The notes beneath the pieces were generated by a model. The model made no database searches, was not told where the DNA came from, and saw only the letters and a list, made by a program, of their open reading frames with translations. DNA of 64,000 nt, taken from NCBI GenBank assembly GCA_963698275.1, contig CAVOQE010000006.1, positions 434,001 through 498,000 on the forward strand, given 5' to 3'. Numbering within the stretch: position 1 is the stretch's first letter; each line of letters starts with the position of its first letter. The stretch is from Anderseniella sp963698275 (GTDB lineage Bacteria; Pseudomonadota; Alphaproteobacteria; Rhizobiales; Aestuariivirgaceae). Of this stretch, positions 41,709-50,047 are shown piece after piece. A program made the position numbers and the translations under genes.

Positions 41709-42452
41709 TCAGTTTTGCCGGTATTCTTCGGGGATAAAAAACAGGTGATCCTGCTGTTCAACGGCCAGATGACAGGAAATGCAGAACTTTACCCGCTGCG
41801 TCCCTTCACCATTGGTTGTGCCGAACAGACTGCCATCCGGCAGGATCATGGTATAACGCCAGTCGCCGCTGACATAATTGAAGCCGGCTTGCATCTTTTC
41901 CATCAGGAACAATGCGCCCGGCATTGCCTTGCCGTCTTTGCTCACCGTCATGCTGTCTTTCGCAAGTATCGAGCCGACGGGCAGCCTACCGGCCTGTTCG
42001 TACCGCCCATAGGCCTGCGCTGCCTGGTTTCCGTAGTTGTTGAGATACCGGTTTCCGTGCGACACGCTCGGGTAAGGTGCCCGGCTGTAACGCTTCCATG
42101 TCTGGTAGTTCGCAACTCCCGGCTGACGCGACAGCTCATAGCGCCTTGCCATGTCCGGCTTGAGCTCGTTGTAGAGTGTCTCGGCGTCCTGCGCGCTCAG
42201 GACAGCCGGGTTTTTCAGGCGGAAGTGCCGACGCGGGCCGCTGGGATCTTCCGCCTGTCTGATCGGACCGGTTTGAACCGGCCTGTCGCCGTCATCCAGT
42301 TCCCTCTCAGTTTCCTGCGCCACGGCAGTTAACCCGAAAGTGACAGTAATACATGCCACCAGCGCAAGTGCCGCCAGGTGTTTTGCGCAGGTCGCTCCCG
42401 TCGAATAGAAATATCGGGAACGTTGACTTTGCAGTAGATGCGTCCTGTCCAC
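41709..42452 (-). CDS. Cytochrome P460-family haem protein
   Basis: 247 residues. Signal region about 1-45 (long, hydrophobic core LAALALVACITVTFGL). The P460 domain covers about 120-245: GRLPVGSILAKDSMTVSKDG, LFLMEKMQAGFNYVSGDWRY and VKFCISCHLAVEQQDHLFF with the CxxCH haem site. Members oxidise hydroxylamine or bind NO. The first half (about 70-120) is an extra N-terminal segment. An NsrR-like regulator nearby (45744) fits nitrogen-oxide chemistry. Confidence 0.78.
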   Translation of the reverse strand: MDRTHLLQSQRSRYFYSTGATCAKHLAALALVACITVTFGLTAVAQETERELDDGDRPVQTGPIRQAEDPSGPRRHFRLKNPAVLSAQDAETLYNELKPDMARRYELSRQPGVANYQTWKRYSRAPYPSVSHGNRYLNNYGNQAAQAYGRYEQAGRLPVGSILAKDSMTVSKDGKAMPGALFLMEKMQAGFNYVSGDWRYTMILPDGSLFGTTNGEGTQRVKFCISCHLAVEQQDHLFFIPEEYRQN

Positions 42453-42627
42453 GTCATGGTCTCCTGATATCCGAAGACCATTGTGGGGACCTGCAGACCG
42501 TCAGGGGAAATCAATCCACGTCACGTCCAGGTGATTGCGATGTGAATTCTGCCCAGGCTCGATCAAACGCAGTTGTCCACACTGCACTGGACGAAGGTCG
42601 GCAAGCTCCCGGATGGAATCGGCCAAA

Positions 42628-43440
42628 TCAGGCGACTTCAGACACCTTGGCGGGCTTTTTGCCCATCCTGCTTGGATAGAGGTTCGACAGCATCTCCGGC
42701 GACACTCTCATATTGAAGATAAAGTCGTCCTTGGTGGTCCAGACCAGCCATTCTTCCATCGTTTCGGAAGAAACGCGATCCCACCAATGAAGCCCGCCCT
42801 GTTCCAGATGCATGAAGCCTTCACGTGCCGCCAGGCCCTTGCAGGCTGCGAGGGGCTCCATAACCCCGAACACCACATTTGGAGACCATTTCGCAATCGC
42901 AATCGCGAACATCAGCCGCGGCATGACTGCGGTCAGGCAACTGCCGCGATATGAACTACTGATCCATAACTCGCCATAGTAGCACAGGTCCCCCGACAGT
43001 CTGGCGGCACGATCGGTCAGGTGAACCTGCGATTTGGCAATGTCGAGCCTGTCGCCTTTTGGCCTGTAATCAGCCAGATTTTCCGTCAGATGAGTGAGGA
43101 AACCGGCTTCTCCGACCGGAATCAATTTTATTGCCTGGGTCAGTACAATCTCGCCAGCAGCATTACGCCCGATCAGCCAAAATCCATTTGAAGCCGAAAT
43201 ACAGGATTCGTCCGGATCAAATATCGGGGAAACTGCATGCCGGTCAGGCTGCAAATCGGGGATCGAACAAAAGAAGTCAAAATCCGATCCGACCTCAATT
43301 GTAATACCCAGTTCTGAAACTATGCTTTCAGCACCGGCGATATACTTGGCAATCGACCTTCTGTCTCTACTAAGCACAATCGATTCTGCCTCCATCTGGA
43401 CACTACTGCTAGGATAAAAGGCGTGATTCGGGTGGTTCAT
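42628..43440 (-). CDS. Conserved-looking hypothetical protein next to LysR-HTH gene
   Basis: 270 residues, no signal peptide. Segments such as GFWLIGRNAAGEIVLTQAIK, LCYYGELWISSSYRGSCL and WSPNVVFGVMEPLAACKGL suggest a GNAT-like fold (strand, then R/G-x-G-x-A-like loop, then helix), but the match is weak. Another start is Met16 (43395). The gene lies 36 bases after the HTH protein on the same strand, so the two are probably co-transcribed and act together. Confidence 0.55.
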   Translation of the reverse strand: MNHPNHAFYPSSSVQMEAESIVLSRDRRSIAKYIAGAESIVSELGITIEVGSDFDFFCSIPDLQPDRHAVSPIFDPDESCISASNGFWLIGRNAAGEIVLTQAIKLIPVGEAGFLTHLTENLADYRPKGDRLDIAKSQVHLTDRAARLSGDLCYYGELWISSSYRGSCLTAVMPRLMFAIAIAKWSPNVVFGVMEPLAACKGLAAREGFMHLEQGGLHWWDRVSSETMEEWLVWTTKDDFIFNMRVSPEMLSNLYPSRMGKKPAKVSEVA

Positions 43441-43476
43441 GTCAACAATCCATGTTTAGGCCATCCTGATCACAGC

Positions 43477-44358
43477 TTATAACATGGCAGGGTCCATTGC
43501 AGGCAGATCATCAAGATTCACATCAACGATCTGTACAGTATTGGTTCTGTCAACCAGGGTCACAAGCGCATGGTCACCATTGGGAAACATGCACCTCAAG
43601 ATGAGCCGTTGGTAAGTGATCGGTTCAGGCACACCGCCATGGGTCCTGGCTATCCTGGTATAGACATGATCGATCCGGAGGCCGCCGCTGCGCAGGATGC
43701 TGTCATATGATTGGCCCACATACTGGTCAGCGTCGCTGGCCATGGGGTCGTCGGCGAGAGGCTTGCCGATTGCGCTTTTTGCCCACGACCATCCCAACCA
43801 GGTTGCATAGGAAGACTTTTCACCAATGCTGACGCACAGCCACTCATGGTTGTGTCGCCGATATGCAAGGAGGTAATCGCGGACTGCATCGAACTCGGGG
43901 GCTTCCAGTTGGGCCTTGGCTTCGATCCAGCAAAGCAGCCCTTTTTGTATGAGCGGTGTTCCGTTTTTCCAGATCATGTCGATGGCATGCTGCTGCGAAT
44001 AATAGGGAACCTCAGCATTGGTATCGTACAGGACTGCGGTCAGACCATCGACCACCCTGACTTCCTTTCGCATCCAGGCATCGTCAAGCAGGAGTATTTG
44101 TTCAGCTTCGACCAATGCCAATTCACCTGCCTCGGTCAGGAGATACTGGCGATCAACGAAAGCAAGCAGCTTTTCTCCCCTTAGCGATTGAAGCATTTCA
44201 ATATGGCGCCGCACAGTTTGCCTGGTTGAGCCAAGATGGTTGACTGCATGTGTGAGGTTGAGAAACTTCGCAAGGGTCACGAAAGAGCGCAGCATTTCGT
44301 GCATGATGTTTGGCGGGCGCTGCACAGTGGGTTGCTTCTTGCTCATTTCACGTTTCAT
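43477..44358 (-). CDS. LysR-type HTH protein with a non-LysR C-terminal domain
   Basis: 293 residues. Residues about 20-80 have the LysR wHTH pattern (FLNLTHAVNHLGSTRQTVRR, then a LLTEAGELAL wing). After about residue 100 the usual periplasmic-binding effector domain is absent. Instead there is DGLTAVLYDTNAEVPYYSQQ, RRHNHEWLCVSIGEKSSYA and RLILRCMFPNGDHALVTLV, perhaps PAS-like. It should bind DNA. The T-N11-A palindrome at 44494 is a candidate site. Confidence 0.65.
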   Translation of the reverse strand: MKREMSKKQPTVQRPPNIMHEMLRSFVTLAKFLNLTHAVNHLGSTRQTVRRHIEMLQSLRGEKLLAFVDRQYLLTEAGELALVEAEQILLLDDAWMRKEVRVVDGLTAVLYDTNAEVPYYSQQHAIDMIWKNGTPLIQKGLLCWIEAKAQLEAPEFDAVRDYLLAYRRHNHEWLCVSIGEKSSYATWLGWSWAKSAIGKPLADDPMASDADQYVGQSYDSILRSGGLRIDHVYTRIARTHGGVPEPITYQRLILRCMFPNGDHALVTLVDRTNTVQIVDVNLDDLPAMDPAML

Positions 44359-44493
44359 AATATTTTAACAATCCGGCCAGACTTCCAGCGACCAGGTATT
44401 GAGTGCGTGGACAACTTCATTGGTAAATGAAATTACCATCGATGGATGATCAATGCACCTACAATATGGTACGCTTGTTCCGTAAACATTTTA

Positions 44494-44510
44494 ATATCAT
44501 CAATTGATAT
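44494..44510. promoter_or_regulatory. Candidate LysR-type operator
   Basis: atatca, five bases, then tgatat forms a perfect 6-5-6 inverted repeat containing the T-N11-A core. It lies between the leftward LysR-HTH gene (start 44358) and the rightward small gene (start 44531). Function inferred from pattern and position only. Confidence 0.4.
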
Positions 44511-44530
44511 CTGCCGCTGCGTAATCGACC

Positions 44531-44815
44531 ATGACACCCATGTCACGTTTGAATTTCATGGAAGAGCAGGAACTGGCGATCCAGGCGATCGCGCAGGAAC
44601 TTGTGCAACTGGAGCAACTTGTCCTGAAGGGTGAACTGATTGCACCGGAAAACGCCCTGTTGTTTGACAGTTGCATCGAACAGGCCATTCGAATTCGACA
44701 TGTCATCCGCAACCAAACCGCCAGCCTGCCGCTACAGAACTGGCTCCAGAAATCCGACAGACGGGCGGCCACATTGGGCATGAGGCGCAGCTCAGAACTG
44801 ATCAAGCGAGCCTGA
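44531..44815 (+). CDS. Small helical hypothetical protein
   Basis: 94 residues, or 85-90 from a later Met. Almost wholly helical: MEEQELAIQAIAQELVQLEQ, then CIEQAIRIRHVIRNQTAS and a basic C-terminus (RRAATLGMRRSSELIKRA). No Shine-Dalgarno is obvious. It lies directly beside the candidate LysR-type operator and may be that regulator's target. No family recognised. Confidence 0.5.
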   Translation: MTPMSRLNFMEEQELAIQAIAQELVQLEQLVLKGELIAPENALLFDSCIEQAIRIRHVIRNQTASLPLQNWLQKSDRRAATLGMRRSSELIKRA

Positions 44816-44904
44816 TCATCCGGGCAATCAAGGCAAATCAGCAAAAATCTAGGGAAACCCCAGGAATACGGCGTTGACTTGGGGCAGCAGTAGTCAGGGA
44901 AACA

Positions 44905-45342
44905 ATGACCGTAAACGGGGTGCGCCGACGGACCAAAAAGAAACGCAGGCTGGTTGAAATAATCGATCACGCGCATCGGCAGGATGCAATTTTTCCGGAT
45001 TTGCAGGAGAATGATGAGCAGTTCCTGCAACTGATCATGTTGATTTGGGTACTTGGCGAAAACGGTACTATCAGCATGCAGAAGCGCCGGTACCTGGCAT
45101 TGCTGTTCAAGCCGGGCTTGAATCTTCGCGCAGATGATCTGCGCTTTGTCTCGCACAAACTCAAGACCTGTGGAATTTCCGATGGTCAGGTCAAATGGCT
45201 GTGTGAGTTCCTGATCAGCAACTTTGCCGACGAATTAAGAACCAGGCTCGTCGAACAGCTGAATGTTATTGCAGCAGACGCCGGGACAGTCAGCATGGCA
45301 AGACAAAGGAAAATCCTCCAGTACCTAACCCAGACCGGCTGA
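44905..45342 (+). CDS. TerB-like helical hypothetical protein
   Basis: 145 residues. Two similar helical units, around LIMLIWVLGENGTISMQKRR and LNVIAADAGTVSMARQRKIL, resemble the paired EF-hand-like repeats of TerB-type proteins (hydrophobic helix, D/N-G turn, basic helix). The N-terminus is strongly basic (RRRTKKKRR). Fold assignment is tentative. It follows the 94-residue gene on the same strand after 89 bases. Confidence 0.5.
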   Translation: MTVNGVRRRTKKKRRLVEIIDHAHRQDAIFPDLQENDEQFLQLIMLIWVLGENGTISMQKRRYLALLFKPGLNLRADDLRFVSHKLKTCGISDGQVKWLCEFLISNFADELRTRLVEQLNVIAADAGTVSMARQRKILQYLTQTG

Positions 45343-45375
45343 GAAATGCCGGCGGCATTCTATCTGATCCCTGGA

Positions 45376-45546
45376 TCAGACGAAAAACGCCAGTGCGATC
45401 CAAAGGGCGATCGCCCCCCAGAAGCTGCTGTTTATGAACGACCGGAATATGCCGGCGTCTTCCTCAACGCTGATACCCATACAGCCCAGAACAAGAGTGC
45501 CCGGCAGAAGAAGTCCATGTGCGAGTGCTTTCAGAATGGCCATCAT
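45376..45546 (-). CDS. Small membrane protein, 56 residues
   Basis: Reads MMAILKALAHGLLLPGTLVL, then a short acidic loop (VEEDAG) and a second hydrophobic helix (SSFWGAIALWIALAFFV) that ends the protein. Two membrane segments are likely. It is divergent from the NsrR-like gene 197 bases away and may be under its control. It is below the size limit of most gene callers. No known family. Confidence 0.55.
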   Translation of the reverse strand: MMAILKALAHGLLLPGTLVLGCMGISVEEDAGIFRSFINSSFWGAIALWIALAFFV

Positions 45547-45743
45547 GTTGTCCCTTCAATGTTGGGAAATTACCGATCAACATCCATCACCTCGCCTGCT
45601 GCAGCGGCGTGACGGCAAGCAGACCTCCTGTGCCGGGAAACCGGCATCCTGGGAAACTAAATACATTCATTTAATTTCGATGTTTTTTATAAGCGAGAAA
45701 TTTGCTATTTGCAACATACTATTTGAATGTTTTTGGAGAGATC

Positions 45744-46145
45744 ATGCGCCTGAACCAAGCAAGCGATTTCGCTCTGCGGGTATTGATGCTGCTGGCCAAT
45801 GAGAAAGAACCGGTCACGGTTGAGGAAATTGCCCTGCGGCTGCAGTTGGTAAAGTCTCACGTCATGAAGATTGTCGCCAAGCTTGTGAAAGCCGGGATAC
45901 TGGTATCACATCGCGGCAGAACCGGCGGCATCAGCCTCGGAAAACAGCCATCACAGATCATGGTCGGTGATGTCGTCCGGGAGATTGAGGCCGATCTGGC
46001 AATCGTCGAGTGCATGCTCGACAAGGAATGCAGTTGCGTGTTTTCACCGCGATGCAGGCTGAAGGGTGTCATGGCGGACGCCAGATCTGCCTTCCTGGAC
46101 GTCCTCGACACACGCTCACTGCAATCGATTTTAATGCCGCGTTAA
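45744..46145 (+). CDS. nsrR: Rrf2-family regulator, NsrR-like
   Basis: 133 residues from ATG 45744, with a GGAGAG site. wHTH about 1-60 (NQASDFALRVLMLLANEKEP, then LVKSHVMKIVAKLVKAGILV and SHRGRTGGISL). Three conserved Cys (ECMLDKECSCVFSPRCRLKG; first at about residue 92) fit the iron-sulfur site of NsrR-type nitric-oxide sensors. The AT-rich upstream region holds an imperfect palindrome (acattcat...cgatgt, 45662-45682) that could be autoregulatory. RirA- or IscR-type specificity cannot be excluded. Confidence 0.75.
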   Translation: MRLNQASDFALRVLMLLANEKEPVTVEEIALRLQLVKSHVMKIVAKLVKAGILVSHRGRTGGISLGKQPSQIMVGDVVREIEADLAIVECMLDKECSCVFSPRCRLKGVMADARSAFLDVLDTRSLQSILMPR

Positions 46146-46395
46146 TACGTGAACATGGCTGATGATACGCTTGATCTGCCATGGCACTGACCACCAAAAC
46201 GTCTGGTTGCACCGGACAGAAAGCACAACCCCTTGTTGCAGATGGATCAGCCGTGCACAGTGTCATCTGCGGGCTGATCAGCAGTCGCTATGGGGCAGCT
46301 TCAAGCGAACACGATAGGCTTTCCTTTCGTTCCGGCATGGCACTCGCTGACCGCTCCTGTTGACCGGGCAAGAGGAGGGTTTGGTTTTGGAGGGG

Positions 46396-48270
46396 ATGGC
46401 TTTCACATTCGAGATGGGCGTGGTGGCTGCAACGCTGGCCTTCACGATCTTCCTGTTTGTTTCCGAAATCATCCGCATCGACCTGGCTGCCATTGTGATC
46501 CTGGTTCTGCTGGGCCTTCTGAGTTATGTGCCCGGCCTTGACAATCTCGCCGACCCGACCCGGTTGTTTGACGGTTTTGCGTCAAACGCCGTTATCTCGA
46601 TCATCGCCGTGATGATTGTCGGCGCGGGCCTCGACAAGACCGGCATCATGAACAAGGTCGCAGCCACAATCCTGAAGCGCGGCGGCACCACCGAAGCACG
46701 GGTGTTGCCTATCGTGTCCGGTACCGTGGGTGTGATTTCGAGCTTCCTGCAGAATGTCGGCGCTGCGGCGCTGTTCCTCCCCGTCGTCAGCCGTATCTCT
46801 GCCCGCACGGGCATTGCGCCGGGCCGGTTGCTGATGCCGATGGGATTTTGCGCAATCCTCGGCGGTACCATGACGATGGTCGGATCATCTCCGCTGATCC
46901 TGCTCAACGACCTGATCCTGACAGCCAATGCCAACCTGCCATCAGGGCAGAAGATGGAACCGTTCGGGCTGTTTTCGGTAACGCCCATCGGCCTTGCCCT
47001 GGTGCTGACAGGTATCGCGTATTTCCTGCTTCTGGGGCGCTGGGTGCTGCCCGGCGGCCAGACCAAGATGAACGTGTCGGCCGGCCAAGGCATGTCAGAG
47101 TATCTGGAGCGGGTGTACGGTCTTCAGGCAGACGTATTCGAGGTCGATGTGCCGGCCAGCAGCCCGCTGGTCGGGCAGCAATTGGCCGACATCAATCTCG
47201 ACAACAACCTGTACATCATCAGCACCTACTACAAGGGCAAGGTATCGATGGTGCAGGTTCTGACCGCCGAAATCGAGGCACCGTGCCGCCTGGCAATCAT
47301 TGGCAAGAAATCCGTTGTTGCGCGATTTGCCAGCAAATACAATCTGCGGATGCGACCGGAGCTGGATGTGTTCAGTGAGGAATTCGCCCTTACCAATGCC
47401 GGTATTGCCGAAGTTGTGGTACCGCCGGGATCAAGCGTTATCGGAAAATGTCCGCGTGACCTTCTGCTGCGCAAGACCACCGGCCTCAGCCTGCTGGCGA
47501 TTTACCGTGGCGAGGAGATCCTGAGCCACGTTGAGACCGAAGACCACGAACCGACCGCGATCGGCCTGGTCCGGTTCCAGGCCGGAGACATGCTGGTTGC
47601 ACATGTGAAATGGGACATGCTGACCAGGCTCAAGCAGGACCGGTCCTGGGTCGTGGTCACCTCCGATTACCCGCAGGAAGAACTGCGGCCGCAAAAGGTC
47701 AGTTGGGCGCTTGCGTTCTTCTTGCTCTCGCTGTCGATGATCCTGTTTACCGATGTGCGCCTGTCCTTGTGCCTCCTGACCGGCGCAGTGGGCATGTTGC
47801 TGACGAAAGTGCTGAGTATTGATGAGGCCTACCGGTCGGTTGGCTGGAACACGGTGTTCCTGCTGGCAGGCCTGATCCCGCTGGGTCAGGCGGTGCAGAA
47901 CACCGGAACGGCTGCCTGGCTCGCCCAGCAGATCCTGACCATCCTTGACGGCTGGCCAGTATGGTCGCTGCAGGTTGGCGTGGCAATCCTTGCCACCGTG
48001 TTCTCGCTGGTGATGTCCAATGTCGGTGCCACGGTTCTGCTGGTGCCGCTGGCTGTTTCCATTGCGGCAGCGGCAGGTGCCAACCCTGCCCTGTTTGCGC
48101 TGACCGTGGCGATTTCGACCTCAAACTCGTTTATCATCCCGACCCATCAGGTCAACGCACTGATCATGGGACCGGCCGGCTACAAGGTGATTGATTTCGT
48201 CAAGAGCGGCGGCATCATGACAATCCTGTTCCTTATCGTCTCACTGGTCATGCTCAATGTGGTTTTCTGA
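46396..48270 (+). CDS. SLC13-family permease with TrkA_C domains
   Basis: About 624 residues. N-terminal membrane half (helices through about 225) has VSGTVGVISSFLQNVGAAAL and MGFCAILGGTMTMVGSSPLI, the SLC13/DASS-type Asn-xx-Gly/Thr motifs. Two cytosolic TrkA_C domains lie at about 250-425 (VDVPASSPLVGQQLADINLD; VVPPGSSVIGKCPRDLLLR), and a second membrane half follows with NVGATVLLVPLAVSI and TSNSFIIPTHQVNALIMGPA. It should be a sodium-coupled anion (sulfate or dicarboxylate) transporter. The exact start is unclear: ATG 46396 has GGAGG only two bases away, and TTG codons just upstream fit the spacing better. Confidence 0.85.
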   Translation: MAFTFEMGVVAATLAFTIFLFVSEIIRIDLAAIVILVLLGLLSYVPGLDNLADPTRLFDGFASNAVISIIAVMIVGAGLDKTGIMNKVAATILKRGGTTEARVLPIVSGTVGVISSFLQNVGAAALFLPVVSRISARTGIAPGRLLMPMGFCAILGGTMTMVGSSPLILLNDLILTANANLPSGQKMEPFGLFSVTPIGLALVLTGIAYFLLLGRWVLPGGQTKMNVSAGQGMSEYLERVYGLQADVFEVDVPASSPLVGQQLADINLDNNLYIISTYYKGKVSMVQVLTAEIEAPCRLAIIGKKSVVARFASKYNLRMRPELDVFSEEFALTNAGIAEVVVPPGSSVIGKCPRDLLLRKTTGLSLLAIYRGEEILSHVETEDHEPTAIGLVRFQAGDMLVAHVKWDMLTRLKQDRSWVVVTSDYPQEELRPQKVSWALAFFLLSLSMILFTDVRLSLCLLTGAVGMLLTKVLSIDEAYRSVGWNTVFLLAGLIPLGQAVQNTGTAAWLAQQILTILDGWPVWSLQVGVAILATVFSLVMSNVGATVLLVPLAVSIAAAAGANPALFALTVAISTSNSFIIPTHQVNALIMGPAGYKVIDFVKSGGIMTILFLIVSLVMLNVVF

Positions 48271-48294
48271 GCATGTCCTTTCAAATGCCGGAGC

Positions 48295-48702
48295 ATGCCG
48301 ATGAAAATTGACGGCAACTGCCTGTGCGGACACATCAGATACGAAGCGGTGATTGACCCTTCCATGGTGGCCATCTGCCATTGCACCGACTGCCAGACCC
48401 ATTCCGGCACGGCGTACGGCATAGTCGTCGGAGTTGTGGACCAGCAGTTCCAGCTATTGCAGGGCACATTGAAAGTCTACGAGAAGACAGCCGACAGCGG
48501 CACCATCCGGGCGCTGGCCTTCTGCCCTGAATGCGGCACCAGAATTCATGCCACCACACCGGGTGACAGCTCAAAGTTTTTCGGCCTTCGTGTTGGTACC
48601 ATACGCCAGCGCGATCAGTTGAAGCCGACCGTGCAGGCCTGGAGCGGATCTGCACTGGACTGGGTTCATGATCTCAGCAGCATTCCGCAATCTGGTAGAT
48701 AA
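48295..48702 (+). CDS. GFA-family protein, second paralogue
   Basis: 135 residues. Cys sets GNCLCGHIRYEA (about 8-19), ICHCTDCQTHSGT (about 28-40) and FCPECGTRIHA (about 77-87) match the Zn sites of GFA proteins. It follows the transporter by 24 bases on the same strand and may be co-transcribed. The paralogue at 32005 shares the Cys layout but differs elsewhere. Confidence 0.82.
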   Translation: MPMKIDGNCLCGHIRYEAVIDPSMVAICHCTDCQTHSGTAYGIVVGVVDQQFQLLQGTLKVYEKTADSGTIRALAFCPECGTRIHATTPGDSSKFFGLRVGTIRQRDQLKPTVQAWSGSALDWVHDLSSIPQSGR

Positions 48703-48869
48703 CCGAGCATTGGGTAACCGAATATCTATCGATGACCCACAGTCAGATCCCGTCACTTTACCAGCGGCGACTTCAGCAGTGATGCTGCCGTTTGGTAAGT
48801 GAGTTGAGATAGCGCCTGAATAAACTGCTTTTCCAAGCGTTTTTCGTAAGCGTCCAGACTATTTCACAT

Positions 48870-49901
48870 TCAGACCGCAGGCGCTGCAATCTGTGCAATG
48901 CGTTGAAATTTTCGGCGATAGGCAGCAGGTGGTAACCCAACCCGGCGCTTGAACACTCTGCGGAACGAGGCCGGGTCCTCGTATCCTACCGAGGCAGCAA
49001 TGTCTTCAATACCGAGACTTTCACTCTCCAGCATCTGCTTGGCTTCCTCGATCCGGAGCGCCTGCACATAGTCGATCGGCGCATATCCTGTAGCAGCGCG
49101 GAACCGCCGGGCAAACGTGCGCGCATTGAGCCCCGAAAGTTCAACCATGCGCTCGACCGGATTTCCCAGAGCATAATTGTCAGCAATCCAGCTTTGGCAT
49201 TCAGAGATCGAGCCATCAGAGTTTTCCATGGGCCGGGTCATCACGGCATAGGGCGACTGCCCCTCTGAATGGCCGGATATCAAAAACACCTTGGCTGTTT
49301 CGATTGCCTGGGTCTGGCCGCAGAACCGGGTGATCAGATAGACCGCGAGATCGTGCCAGGCACTCACGCCGCCGGCTGTCAGAACTCCGTCGTCGGCAGA
49401 AGCCAGACACAGCATCGATGCGCTCTGGAAGCGGACTTTCGGAAAATGGCGCTGGAACATGTCACGATACGCCCAATGGGCCGTGGCGGCACGACCATCC
49501 AGCAAACCGGCCTCAGCCAGCAGTAACGAGCCGGAACAGACCGAACTGATCAACGTGCCACGCTTGTGCATACGGCTTAGCCAGGCAATCTCGCGGGGAT
49601 AGCGCCCAATCGGTGAAGCATGGATAGACGTATACATGTCGCAAACAACAATTGCGTCGGGGTCGTCGATGTCTTCAAGTGAAGCGTGCGGGGACACCGG
49701 GACATTGGCGACGCAGTGAAACGGCTTGCCCTCGGCAGTCACAATCTGCACATCAAGCAACTCACGCCCCGGCGAGCCAGTGGTCATGTCGAGATAAACT
49801 GCGCCAGCCGATACCAGAACGTCATAGAGCCCATACAACACTGATGAAGATGTTTCGGGCGCCACGAGCAGCGCAATAAGAGGCCTGGCAGTTCGGGGCA
49901 T
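48870..49901 (-). CDS. GlxA-type AraC-family regulator with DJ-1/PfpI domain
   Basis: 343 residues. DJ-1/PfpI-like N domain about 1-195, with the nucleophile-elbow Cys in LISSVCSGSLLLAEAGLLDG and TAHWAYRDMF. AraC double HTH about 225-330 (LSGLNARTFARRFRAATG, then GIEDIAASVGYEDPASFRRV). It is divergent from the FAD oxidoreductase at 50048, so likely controls it in response to a small metabolite. Confidence 0.87.
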   Translation of the reverse strand: MPRTARPLIALLVAPETSSSVLYGLYDVLVSAGAVYLDMTTGSPGRELLDVQIVTAEGKPFHCVANVPVSPHASLEDIDDPDAIVVCDMYTSIHASPIGRYPREIAWLSRMHKRGTLISSVCSGSLLLAEAGLLDGRAATAHWAYRDMFQRHFPKVRFQSASMLCLASADDGVLTAGGVSAWHDLAVYLITRFCGQTQAIETAKVFLISGHSEGQSPYAVMTRPMENSDGSISECQSWIADNYALGNPVERMVELSGLNARTFARRFRAATGYAPIDYVQALRIEEAKQMLESESLGIEDIAASVGYEDPASFRRVFKRRVGLPPAAYRRKFQRIAQIAAPAV

Positions 49902-50047
49902 CCGATGTCTCCATTGTCTGATTTAGCTCGATACTGTCGAATTCACCCCCATAACACGTCCACTATGCCTTTGTTTTGACGATTATGCCACTGGTACAAC
50001 TTGGCCCATCTCCTAGGCTGATCACGAACCAGCAATGGAGAAAACAT

